Positions 1 through 5,965 of a stretch of DNA of 6,902 bases are shown in pieces. Within the stretch, counting starts at the first letter, position 1; every line of letters begins with the position of its first letter. The position numbers and the translations under genes are program-made. Source of the DNA: Omnitrophica WOR_2 bacterium GWA2_47_8 (GTDB lineage Bacteria; Omnitrophota; Gorgyraeia; Zapsychrales; GWA2-47-8); contig MHFY01000056.1 of assembly GCA_001805375.1 (NCBI GenBank), forward strand, positions 1,709-8,610. Reading direction: 5' to 3'. Below the pieces are notes generated by a model, which saw nothing but the letters and a program-made list of their open reading frames with translations, ran no database searches and was not told the DNA's origin.

Positions 1-1
1 C

Positions 2-235
2 TATAACCTTGTCCGGGCCTTGACCAAACCGTACGTTGGCGCGCATGTGACATATCAAAATAAGGATATAAAAGTTTGGCGTGTGCGGGAAGTTAAGTCG
101 CGCGATCAAAATGTAGGGCCGGGGCAGGTTTTGAAGGCAGGAAAGCAGGTCTTGGTTAAATGTGGAGAGGGAGCGGTCCTTTTAGCCGAGCATGAATTTC
201 AGAAAAAGCCCAAGGTGGGAGAGTATTTAGGATGA
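2..235 (+). CDS. Sugar N-formyltransferase-like protein, C-terminal fragment (5' end outside window)
   Basis: The frame is open from the window edge (first full codon at base 2), so this is the 3' end of a longer gene, not a short gene starting at the TTG at base 20. The visible residues begin YNLVRALTKPYVGAH and continue with a small beta-rich segment (a KVWRVREV strand, then a GKQVLVKCGEGAVLL stretch). This matches the C-terminal domain of the methionyl-tRNA formyltransferase/ArnA-type family, where an IR-A-x-x-P-x-P/V-GA motif opens the OB-like domain. The TKPYVGA version is typical of sugar N-formyltransferases, which transfer formyl from N10-formyl-tetrahydrofolate to an amino sugar. The catalytic N-terminal domain (N-H-D residues) is not in the window, so activity cannot be judged. 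The stop codon overlaps the deacetylase start by ATGA. A genuine tRNA-Met formyltransferase is possible but less likely in this sugar-gene setting. Confidence 0.75.
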   Translation, partial: YNLVRALTKPYVGAHVTYQNKDIKVWRVREVKSRDQNVGPGQVLKAGKQVLVKCGEGAVLLAEHEFQKKPKVGEYLG

Positions 236-906
236 AAAAAAATAAAGTACTGGTCGTTGCGGTCCATCCGGACGATGAAACGCTAGGCTGCGGCGGGACA
301 TTGCTGCGCCATCGTCAGGCCGGGGATGAGATCATCTGGCTGATCGTGACCTGTATGAAGCGCGAGGACGGTTTTACCAGTGAGCAGATCAAAGAAAGGG
401 ACGGGCAGATCCAGGCCGTGGGCCGGAAACTGGGTGTTGCCGAAATTGTTTCCCTTGATATCTCCGCGGTGAAAGTGGACCGCGTTCCCATGTCGGAGCT
501 GATCGGTTCTGTAGCGAAGGTCTTTAAAAAAATCAACCCCACGATCCTTTATCTTCCCTTCAGGGGGGATGTGCATAGCGACCATCGAAAGTTTTTTGAC
601 GCGGTTTTCAGCTGTACCAAGAGCTTTCGTTTTCCCTCCATCAGAAAGGTCCTGATGATGGAGACGATCAGCGAGACAGAATTTGCGCCCAGCATTCCGA
701 GCGACGCCTTTGTGCCGAATCATTTTGTGGATGTCAGTAAGTTCTTGGCCAAGAAGCTGGAAATCATGAAGATCTATAAAAGTGAATTAGGTAAACACCC
801 GTTCCCCCGGAGCATTGAAAATATCAAGGCCTTGGCCACCTTCCGCGGGGCTATGGCCGGATGCCGCTATGCCGAAAGTTTTATGCTGCTGAAGGAAATC
901 GTATGA
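232..906 (+). CDS. PIG-L/LmbE-family N-deacetylase
   Basis: A 224-residue protein of normal length for the PIG-L (LmbE-like) zinc deacetylases, which remove N-acetyl groups from GlcNAc-type sugars and related metabolites. The family signature HPDDE lies at residues 12-16, followed by TLGCGGTL. The second metal motif HSDH is at 115-118 (GDVHSDHRK). By analogy with MshB, H12, D15 and H118 would bind zinc and D14 would act as general base, so the active site looks complete. No signal peptide or membrane segment is seen, so it is likely cytoplasmic. ATG 232 overlaps the upstream stop (ATGA) and has GGTGGGAG at 214-221 as a ribosome-binding site. It sits between a formyltransferase-like gene and neuC, so a nucleotide-sugar or nonulosonic-acid precursor is a reasonable substrate; the exact one is not visible. 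Confidence 0.9.
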   Translation: MKKNKVLVVAVHPDDETLGCGGTLLRHRQAGDEIIWLIVTCMKREDGFTSEQIKERDGQIQAVGRKLGVAEIVSLDISAVKVDRVPMSELIGSVAKVFKKINPTILYLPFRGDVHSDHRKFFDAVFSCTKSFRFPSIRKVLMMETISETEFAPSIPSDAFVPNHFVDVSKFLAKKLEIMKIYKSELGKHPFPRSIENIKALATFRGAMAGCRYAESFMLLKEIV

Positions 907-1178
907 ATCCCGTTAGACCCCTGTGGTTTTATATATATGTTTTTAAGAGTGAAAAAACGGGGATTTTTTACACAGGGGCTACTGGTAATTTAGAAGAAAG
1001 GTTAGAGCAGCATAACAAAGGGCAGGTATTTTATACTCGAAATAAACTTCCTATAAAATTAATTTATTTTGAGGCTTGTTTAAATAAAAATGATGCATAT
1101 CGCAGGGAAAAGTACCTCAAAACCGGCATGGGGAAAAGGTATATTAGAAATCGACTCAAAGAAGGTCTAACGGGATGA
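903..1178 (+). CDS. Stand-alone GIY-YIG endonuclease (COG2827/YhbQ-like)
   Basis: A 91-residue single-domain GIY-YIG nuclease. The YIY segment at 10-12 replaces GIY and YTG at 23-25 replaces YIG. The helix with the catalytic arginine (R33 in EERLEQHN) follows, then the C-terminal RREKYLKTGMGKR block (68-79) with the metal-binding glutamate E69 and the conserved N83. All key positions are present, so it should be an active DNA nuclease. No extra DNA-binding domain is visible. ATG 903 was preferred to the in-frame ATG at 861 because it starts at the GIY-YIG fold, gives the ATGA overlap and has AAGGAA at 892-897. The gene is AT-rich (97 G/C in 276 by hand count, 35%; adjacent 60-base stretches are 55% and 52%) and unrelated to sugar metabolism. 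Both gene ends carry arms of a perfect inverted repeat, suggesting a recently acquired mobile cassette. Confidence 0.9.
   Translation: MNPVRPLWFYIYVFKSEKTGIFYTGATGNLEERLEQHNKGQVFYTRNKLPIKLIYFEACLNKNDAYRREKYLKTGMGKRYIRNRLKEGLTG
907..919 (+). repeat. Left arm of 13-bp inverted repeat at the GIY-YIG gene
   Basis: The sequence ATCCCGTTAGACC is the exact reverse complement of bases 1164-1176, with no mismatch over 13 positions. It lies inside the coding start of the GIY-YIG gene (codons 2-6, encoding N-P-V-R-P). The bases immediately outside the arms do not match, so 13 bp is the full repeat length. A perfect 13-bp pair positioned at both ends of one foreign-looking gene is very unlikely by chance. 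Confidence 0.85.
908..1175 (+). mobile_element. Putative minimal GIY-YIG mobile element with terminal inverted repeats and TGAA target duplication
   Basis: Seen: 12 bp of inverted repeat at each end (908-919, 1164-1175) and TGAA directly repeated outside both ends (904-907, 1176-1179). The only content is one AT-rich GIY-YIG gene. Taking out 268 bp plus one TGAA rebuilds GTATGAAACG, in which the deacetylase TGA overlaps the neuC ATG by ATGA, the same junction type found elsewhere in this operon. Known: GIY-YIG nucleases drive intron and homing-gene mobility, and single-domain COG2827 proteins are scattered between unrelated genes in many genomes. Inferred: this is a mobile cassette using the encoded nuclease, in cis or with host enzymes. 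An alternative split is a 13-bp repeat with a 2-bp GA duplication. The direct repeat coincides with start-codon sequence, so it could be fortuitous; the inverted repeat is the firmer evidence. Confidence 0.55.
1164..1176 (-). repeat. Right arm of 13-bp inverted repeat at the GIY-YIG gene
   Basis: GGTCTAACGGGAT, the exact reverse complement of 907-919. It encodes the last residues G-L-T-G of the GIY-YIG protein. Its outer bases also form part of the overlapping neuC start codon at 1175, and its inner GG completes the AGAAGG ribosome-binding site (1160-1165) that now serves neuC. Confidence 0.85.
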
Positions 1179-2341
1179 AACGCAAGATCTGTGTTTTTAC
1201 CGGAACACGCGCCGAGTATGGCCTGCTTAAGCCTTTGCTGGATGAGATCAAGAACGATAAGCAATTGACCCTTCAGCTGCTGGTCACGGGGATGCATCTC
1301 TCCCCGGAATTCGGGAATACTTATAAGGACATCGAACGGGACGGTTTTCATATCGATGAAAAGGTGGATATTTCATTAGGGTCTGACACGCCGGCGGGAA
1401 TAGCCAAATCCATGGGGTTGGGCGTTATGAACTTTGGTGAAGTGTTCGCCCGGCTTAAACCGGATGTTGTGGTCATGCTGGGGGACCGTTTTGAAGCGCT
1501 GGCCGCGGCCATTGCCGCGATGCTGGCCCGGATCCCGATCGCGCATTTAAGCGGGGGCGAGTCGACGGAAGGATTGATCGATGAATCCATCCGCCACAGT
1601 TTGACCAAGTTAAGTTATCTGCATTTTACATCCATGGACCAGTACCGAAGGCGCGTGATCCAGTTAGGCGAAGATCCCAAGCGGGTCTTTCAGGTCGGGG
1701 CGATCGCGCTGGATAATATCCGTAATTTAAAACTGCTTTCCAAGCAGGAATTGGAAAAACAGCTTAACTTTAAGTTCAAGGAACATAATTTGCTGGTCAC
1801 CTTTCATCCGGTGACGCTGGAAAATAATACATCTAAGGGGCAGTTCCAGGACCTGTTGGCGGTGCTGGACAGTTTAAAAGACACGCATCTGGTCTTTACC
1901 AAGGCGAACGCCGATACCGACGGGCGGATCATTAATCAGATGATAGACGCGTATGTGGCAAAAAATCCGCACAAGGCGAGCGGATTCACTTCCTTGGGGC
2001 AGTTGAGGTATTTATCTTTGATGAAATATGTCGACGCGGTGGTGGGGAATTCTTCCAGCGGGATCGTGGAGGCGCCGAGTTTTAAGATCGGGACCGTCAA
2101 TATCGGCGACCGGCAAAGGGGAAGGATCAGGGCTCAAAGCGTTATCGACTGTCTTCCCACCAAAGAGGGGATCCAAAAGGCTTTGAGAAAGGTGTATTCG
2201 AAAGAATTTCAAGAACAGTTCAGGAAAACGATCAACCCTTACGGCGATGGCCGTAGCTCGGCCCGCATTAAGGCGATCTTAAAGAGAGCGGAATTGAAAG
2301 ACCTTAAAAAGAAATTTTACGATGTCAGGGCCGGCGTATGA
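1175..2341 (+). CDS. neuC: UDP-N-acetylglucosamine 2-epimerase, hydrolysing (NeuC/LegG family)
   Basis: A 388-residue protein of full family length. It converts a UDP-GlcNAc-type sugar to the free manno epimer plus UDP: ManNAc for sialic acid (NeuC), or 2,4-diacetamido-2,4,6-trideoxymannose for legionaminic acid (LegG/NeuC2). Diagnostic motifs are intact: TGTRAEYG at 9-16, GDRFE at 103-107, HLSGGE at 124-129 followed by TEG and RH (140-141), FHPVT at 210-214, GNSSSG at 291-296 with E299 for UDP binding, and GDRQRGR at 311-317. TGTRAEYG and GGE-x-TEG separate the hydrolysing NeuC branch from the non-hydrolysing WecB branch. The ATG overlaps the GIY-YIG stop, with AGAAGG at 1160-1165 as ribosome-binding site. 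The sequence alone does not decide between NeuC and LegG; the PtmA-like and aminotransferase-like neighbours lean toward legionaminic-type sugars. Confidence 0.92.
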   Translation: MKRKICVFTGTRAEYGLLKPLLDEIKNDKQLTLQLLVTGMHLSPEFGNTYKDIERDGFHIDEKVDISLGSDTPAGIAKSMGLGVMNFGEVFARLKPDVVVMLGDRFEALAAAIAAMLARIPIAHLSGGESTEGLIDESIRHSLTKLSYLHFTSMDQYRRRVIQLGEDPKRVFQVGAIALDNIRNLKLLSKQELEKQLNFKFKEHNLLVTFHPVTLENNTSKGQFQDLLAVLDSLKDTHLVFTKANADTDGRIINQMIDAYVAKNPHKASGFTSLGQLRYLSLMKYVDAVVGNSSSGIVEAPSFKIGTVNIGDRQRGRIRAQSVIDCLPTKEGIQKALRKVYSKEFQEQFRKTINPYGDGRSSARIKAILKRAELKDLKKKFYDVRAGV

Positions 2342-3357
2342 AAGAGCTTTTGACAAAACCCATGGGCGGCGAGGCGGAAGTTGGGCAGGATCAATTATAT
2401 TATGCGATAACGGACACGGGCCGTTCGTCTCTGCGGTTGATCCTTGAAAGCGGGTTAAAGGATAAAAAATTCCTGATCCCTGATTATTTGTGCGAGGTGA
2501 TCCTTAATATTCTTAAGGAATTCAAGGTTGCGTACGAATTTTACAGGGTGAATGAGGATCTGTCGTCGGATCTCAAAGAGATCAAGGATAAGAAATTTGA
2601 TGTTTTATATGTCATTAATTATTTCGGCCAGCGTAATGCCTTGCTGGACAAAGTTTCGGCGGATAAGATCGTGATCGAGGATAATGTTTTTTCTCCCGTT
2701 GTCGAGAAAAATAACCGTATCAAGCAGTGGATCGGTTTTAACAGTTTAAGGAAGATAAGTTTTTTGGCGGACGGCAGCCTGCTGTGTTCAACGCTGCCCC
2801 TGAAGCCGGATGCGGTTTTTGATCAAACGCCTCCCTTTTCAGTCTTGAAATACAAAGCAAAGGGGATGAAATTTGATTACCTTAATAAGGGTTCATACAG
2901 CGAAGAAGATTATGTGAAGATCTTTAAGGAGGCGGAAGGGATGCTGGACCGTCAGGTGGAAATTTACAATGCCTCCAGGCAAAGTATTTTTCATTTATTG
3001 GATCTTTACCGCCGTTTGGAAAAGGAGAACGATATAAAGAAGAAGAACCGCGCGGTACTGGATAAATATTTGAGGGGTTATAAGATCAAATTGAACCCGG
3101 AATACTTATCGTATTATGTGTTAAGTGTCGACCGGCGCGATGGATTGCGGAAATTTTTAACCGAGCATAAGGTCTTTCTGGCGGTCCACTGGCCGCGCAT
3201 TGAAGGGATAAAGAACAATCTTTATGAACGGGTCATCTCGATACCGATGGATTCGCGTTATCAGAAAAGCGATATGGAGAGGGTGGCGAAGCTCATCCTT
3301 AAGTTTTTAAAAGCGGCACCTAAGAAAACCGGTAAACTTGCGTTAGCCAAAGGATAA
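2338..3357 (+). CDS. Divergent DegT/DnrJ/EryC1-type aminotransferase-like protein
   Basis: A 339-residue protein with the outline of fold-type I PLP sugar aminotransferases, though somewhat short and poorly conserved. An early TDTGRSSLRLIL segment (26-36) matches the phosphate-binding region. IPDYLCEVI (47-55) and VLYVINYFG (89-97) follow the usual strand order. IVIEDN (111-116) carries D115, at the place of the Asp that contacts the PLP nitrogen. NSLRKISFLADGSLL (136-149) puts K139 at the Schiff-base lysine position. The usual EDAAQ and GEGG signatures are changed, so substrate and even catalysis are uncertain. In nonulosonic-acid pathways such enzymes aminate UDP-4-keto sugars (LegC/PseC role), but this one is too diverged to name. 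Its ATG overlaps the neuC stop (ATGA) with AGGG at 2327-2330, so it is translationally coupled. Confidence 0.7.
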   Translation: MKELLTKPMGGEAEVGQDQLYYAITDTGRSSLRLILESGLKDKKFLIPDYLCEVILNILKEFKVAYEFYRVNEDLSSDLKEIKDKKFDVLYVINYFGQRNALLDKVSADKIVIEDNVFSPVVEKNNRIKQWIGFNSLRKISFLADGSLLCSTLPLKPDAVFDQTPPFSVLKYKAKGMKFDYLNKGSYSEEDYVKIFKEAEGMLDRQVEIYNASRQSIFHLLDLYRRLEKENDIKKKNRAVLDKYLRGYKIKLNPEYLSYYVLSVDRRDGLRKFLTEHKVFLAVHWPRIEGIKNNLYERVISIPMDSRYQKSDMERVAKLILKFLKAAPKKTGKLALAKG

Positions 3358-3358
3358 A

Positions 3359-4150
3359 ATGAAAAATCTCGCGGATAGATTTTCTTTGAAAGGTAAGGCG
3401 GTTCATGTCGTCGGGGGAACGGGGCTGTTAGGCACAGCGATCGTTAAAAGTGTTGCCGAATCCGGTGGCCATGTCCTTATTTTAGATGTTAACGAGAAGA
3501 AAGGGAAGGCCCTGGCCGTGGAGATAAAGAAAAAAGGCCAGAAGGCGGACTTTTCCTATTTTGACCTTGCGGACTTAGACAGCGCGGAATCATCTTTGGA
3601 GAATTTAACGAAGCGTTATGGCATGGATGTCTGGATCAACGCCGCTTATCCCAGAACAAAAGATTGGGCGCAGCCGCTTGAGAAGATGTCTTTGGGTTAT
3701 CTTAAGGAGAATGTGGACCTGCAATTGAATTCCTGTATCTGGACCAGCCGCAAGGCCGCGCTGCTGATGAAAAAAAATAAGGTCAAAGGCTCGATCATCC
3801 ATTTAGGTTCCATTTACGGCGTGCAGGCCAATGACCTGACGGTCTATGAAGGGACGCCGATGACCGGTGAGGCGATCTATTGCGCGGTGAAGGCGGGGAT
3901 CCATAATTTTACGCGGTATCTCGCGTCGCATTTTGGTTCCAGCGGCATACGGGCGAATTGTATCTGCCCGGGCGGGATATTTGATAATCAGAATAAGAAT
4001 TTTGTAAAGAATTATGAACACAAAGTCCCGTTAAAAAGAATGGGAACGCCGGAGGATGTCGCTTCGGTCGCGTTATTCCTGGCATCGGATGCCTCCTCTT
4101 ATATGACAGGGTCAGCGGTCATGGTCGACGGGGGCTGGACAATTATTTAA
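3359..4150 (+). CDS. Short-chain dehydrogenase/reductase, PtmA-like
   Basis: A 263-residue classical SDR. The Rossmann glycine motif is GGTGLLG at 19-25; D43 at the end of the second strand favours NAD(H). NAA is at 94-96, the catalytic serine is S151 (LGSIYG), the catalytic pair is Y174 and K178 (YCAVK), and PGG is at 204-206, with a standard VDGGW ending. All catalytic positions are present. The VGGTGLLGTAIVKS start, the INAAYP segment and the long YEGTPMTGEAIY loop resemble PtmA-type SDRs of flagellin and legionaminic-acid glycan loci, where the precise reaction is less settled than for the core enzymes. It begins one base after the aminotransferase stop, with AAAGGA at 3349-3354, so it belongs to the same operon. 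Another sugar or acyl-group reductase remains possible. Confidence 0.85.
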   Translation: MKNLADRFSLKGKAVHVVGGTGLLGTAIVKSVAESGGHVLILDVNEKKGKALAVEIKKKGQKADFSYFDLADLDSAESSLENLTKRYGMDVWINAAYPRTKDWAQPLEKMSLGYLKENVDLQLNSCIWTSRKAALLMKKNKVKGSIIHLGSIYGVQANDLTVYEGTPMTGEAIYCAVKAGIHNFTRYLASHFGSSGIRANCICPGGIFDNQNKNFVKNYEHKVPLKRMGTPEDVASVALFLASDASSYMTGSAVMVDGGWTII

Positions 4151-4180
4151 CAAGGCCGCCTCTCTTTTGCGGGCGAGCCT

Positions 4181-4203
4181 CGTCTTTCCTTTCAGGAAAG
4201 ATG
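4181..4203 (+). promoter_or_regulatory. Hairpin in the spacer before the P-loop gene
   Basis: Bases 4184-4190 (CTTTCCT) and 4194-4200 (AGGAAAG) form a perfect 7-bp stem with a TTC loop. It extends to 10 bp (4181-4190 with 4194-4203) allowing one G-U pair. No T-run follows directly, so it is not a standard intrinsic terminator. An alternative pairing exists: CGTC-TTTC (4181-4188) with GAAAG-GACG (4206-4214, one bulged base), which would abut the likely ribosome-binding site GGGAG at 4214-4218. It could attenuate, stabilise an mRNA end or modulate translation of the next gene. No convincing promoter is visible in the 78-base gap. Confidence 0.4.
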
Positions 4204-4228
4204 GAGAAAGGACGGGAGTTTTAGAAAA

Positions 4229-5332
4229 ATGGAATCATTTATTAAAGATACAGTGAATGCCATGGCGGCTCAGATGAACCTGAAAACCCCGGAAGTGTCC
4301 CGGTCGAAATGCCTGGCTCAGAAGATCGTGATCGTCGATGGACAGGGGGGATGCGGCAAGACCATGCTCGCGCCTATCGTTTCAGCTTTGGACCGCGTCG
4401 AACTATTATCTTACTCGTATGAAACAGAACATATTTGCGGGTTGTGGAAATTAAAGAGGCTGGATGATGATGTGGCGGTAGCTATGATACGGATGATAAC
4501 CGACCTGAAACTTTATAATACTTTAATGGGCCGGGATACAAATTTTAGGGTGCCTGACCTTTCCAGCGTTTTTAATGATGCCAAACCCTGGCGGTATTTT
4601 AAAAGGATCATATCCAGAGGCGATGCCGCGGTCCCGGATAGGATCCCGAAAGAGAGGCCCATTCTTCTGCTGACAACGCATACCTTGCTGAATATAGGCG
4701 AACCCGTGTTTAAGGCCTTGGGAGACCGCCTGGTATTTATTGACATGGTCCGGCATCCGTTGCATATGATCAAGCAAATAGTCCTTCTTGAGATGGACCA
4801 GGTATTTTCCAGCGCGAGAAATTTTGGACTGCATATTAAGTACAAGGGTCACGAGATCCCCTATTACACGCATGGATGGGAAGAACTTTTTGTCCGGTCA
4901 AACAAGTTTGAAAGGGCCATTTATTTTATCGATCACACGTTCCGCGCTAATTTAAAGGCGAGGCAGCTGATGATCGACCGTTACAACGCAAATATTATCA
5001 CTGTTCCGTTTGAGCACTTTGTGCTGGAGCCGATGCCTTATTTGGAAAGGATCGCCCAGGCTTTAGATTCTAAGATCACATCAACCACACGAAGAATGAT
5101 GAAAAAACAGAACGTCCCCCGCAAATTGTCGTCGGAAGGGAGATCATTGAAAATTTATATGCGAAATGGTTGGGAACCGCCGCAAAAGGGTTCTAACGAG
5201 CGGAAAGAACTTGAGCGCTGCCGAAATTTTGTCGTTAATGAGGTCTCCGCAGAGGCTCTTGCAACGCTGGACCAGTTTTCCGCGGATTATGAGAAACAAT
5301 ACGCCATTCATTTCCAGAATATAAAAGAGTAA
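4229..5332 (+). CDS. P-loop protein with sulfotransferase-like features, function unknown
   Basis: I do not recognise a named family for this 367-residue protein. A full Walker A motif GQGGCGKT lies at residues 38-45 after a hydrophobic strand (KIVIVD, 32-37). A later strand gives RLVFIDMVRHP (167-177), the pattern of the sulfotransferase 3'-phosphate loop (R-x-P), but the usual Ser eight residues on is Q183. The segment ITVPFEHFVLEPMPYLERI (about 256-274) resembles the YEDL-x-xP stretch of sulfotransferases. It therefore looks like a sulfotransferase-fold protein with a kinase-like P-loop instead of the PKSGTT loop, so it may bind ATP/GTP rather than PAPS. No membrane segment or signal peptide is evident. 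It starts at ATG 4229 with GGGAG at 4214-4218. It precedes an acyltransferase and may modify a glycan, but this is inference. Confidence 0.6.
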   Translation: MESFIKDTVNAMAAQMNLKTPEVSRSKCLAQKIVIVDGQGGCGKTMLAPIVSALDRVELLSYSYETEHICGLWKLKRLDDDVAVAMIRMITDLKLYNTLMGRDTNFRVPDLSSVFNDAKPWRYFKRIISRGDAAVPDRIPKERPILLLTTHTLLNIGEPVFKALGDRLVFIDMVRHPLHMIKQIVLLEMDQVFSSARNFGLHIKYKGHEIPYYTHGWEELFVRSNKFERAIYFIDHTFRANLKARQLMIDRYNANIITVPFEHFVLEPMPYLERIAQALDSKITSTTRRMMKKQNVPRKLSSEGRSLKIYMRNGWEPPQKGSNERKELERCRNFVVNEVSAEALATLDQFSADYEKQYAIHFQNIKE

Positions 5333-5338
5333 GGGAGG
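5333..5338 (+). promoter_or_regulatory. Strong Shine-Dalgarno site of the acyltransferase gene
   Basis: GGGAGG lies immediately after the stop codon of the P-loop gene and seven bases before ATG 5346. It fixes the acyltransferase start and implies co-transcription with the P-loop gene (13-base spacing). Confidence 0.8.
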
Positions 5339-5345
5339 TTTTTTA

Positions 5346-5903
5346 ATGTCCTTTTTCATAAATCCGAAACGATTGATCTTCCGGACTTGGCAGCAGAGAG
5401 TGAAATATTACTTTCAATTGCCTTTTGTCCGCTTTGGGTTGTGGCTGGGTTTTTGGAATTTGGATTACAACTGGGTCAACGGATATCCCAACCGCATCAA
5501 GATCGGGAAAGGCTGCTCCATCATGAACGCGAAATTCAGCACGCACAGCGGCTTTGTGACGATCGGGGATAATACGATCTTTGGTTATGATTGCATGATC
5601 TTGACCGGACAGCATCGTTTTTATAAAGGAAAAAGGGCGAAATTGGTCCCCAATTCGGAGTTTTACAAGGAAGTTCCGGACGAAGGGCATGATATTACGA
5701 TCGGGTCGGGGTGTTATATCTCTTCCGGCAGTATTATTCTGGGCGGTGTTACGATCGGGGACAATGTGATCATCGGCGCGGGGTCTGTCGTAACGAAGGA
5801 TATCCCCAGTGGTTGCTTTGCCTGCGGTGTGCCGGCCCAGGTAAAATCTTATCATAAGGATAAGGCGGATCCGGTCCCTAATGCGGCCTTGGATTTAAGT
5901 TGA
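5346..5903 (+). CDS. Left-handed beta-helix (hexapeptide) acyltransferase, WbbJ/LacA-like
   Basis: A 185-residue hexapeptide-repeat acyltransferase, likely transferring acetyl from acetyl-CoA to a sugar hydroxyl or amine. An aromatic, amphipathic N-terminal region (about 10-45) precedes the helix. Repeats start with IKIGKGCSIMNA (51-62) and VTIGDNTIFGYDCMI (71-85). The catalytic histidine is probably H90 in LTGQH. A loop (91-115) leads to the typical closing coils ITIGSGCYISSGSIILGGVTIGDNVIIGAGSVVTKDIP (117-154, shown here as the family pattern), followed by the GVPAQV CoA-site motif (161-166). Length and ending fit the O-acetyltransferase branch used in capsule, LPS and glycan loci. With the P-loop gene it forms a two-gene unit, and no gene follows until the promoter at 5966. 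The acceptor is unknown; O-acetylation of the nonulosonic acid or another glycan residue is the simplest guess. Confidence 0.88.
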   Translation: MSFFINPKRLIFRTWQQRVKYYFQLPFVRFGLWLGFWNLDYNWVNGYPNRIKIGKGCSIMNAKFSTHSGFVTIGDNTIFGYDCMILTGQHRFYKGKRAKLVPNSEFYKEVPDEGHDITIGSGCYISSGSIILGGVTIGDNVIIGAGSVVTKDIPSGCFACGVPAQVKSYHKDKADPVPNAALDLS

Positions 5904-5965
5904 TTTTGAAGCGAAAGTTCAATGTTCACTTGGGGTTAAGGCGATTAAGACAGAGGGATTTTTGA

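Noticed and set aside
20..235. A complete 71-residue gene starting at TTG 20
   Set aside because: The same frame is open to the window edge and the residues before the TTG (YNLVRA) belong to the formyltransferase C-terminal domain, so it is a fragment of a longer gene.
283..723. 146-codon open frame on the minus strand inside the deacetylase gene
   Set aside because: It is antisense to a gene with full catalytic motifs, and its translation shows no recognisable domain or start context.
861..902. Longer GIY-YIG start at ATG 861
   Set aside because: It would overlap the deacetylase by 46 bases and add residues outside the family fold; ATG 903 has a good ribosome-binding site and the ATGA overlap.
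4181..4203. Rho-independent terminator after the SDR gene
   Set aside because: The stem is good but no T-run follows it, so I list it as a hairpin of unknown role.
5192..5198. TCTAACG, a partial match to the element's inverted-repeat arm
   Set aside because: Only seven bases match and the flanks differ; expected by chance in a window this size. CCCGTTA at 4027-4033 was dismissed for the same reason.
5343..5855. 170-codon open frame on the minus strand opposite the acyltransferase
   Set aside because: The forward frame is a clear hexapeptide acyltransferase; the reverse translation shows only a shadow of the repeated isoleucine-glycine codons.
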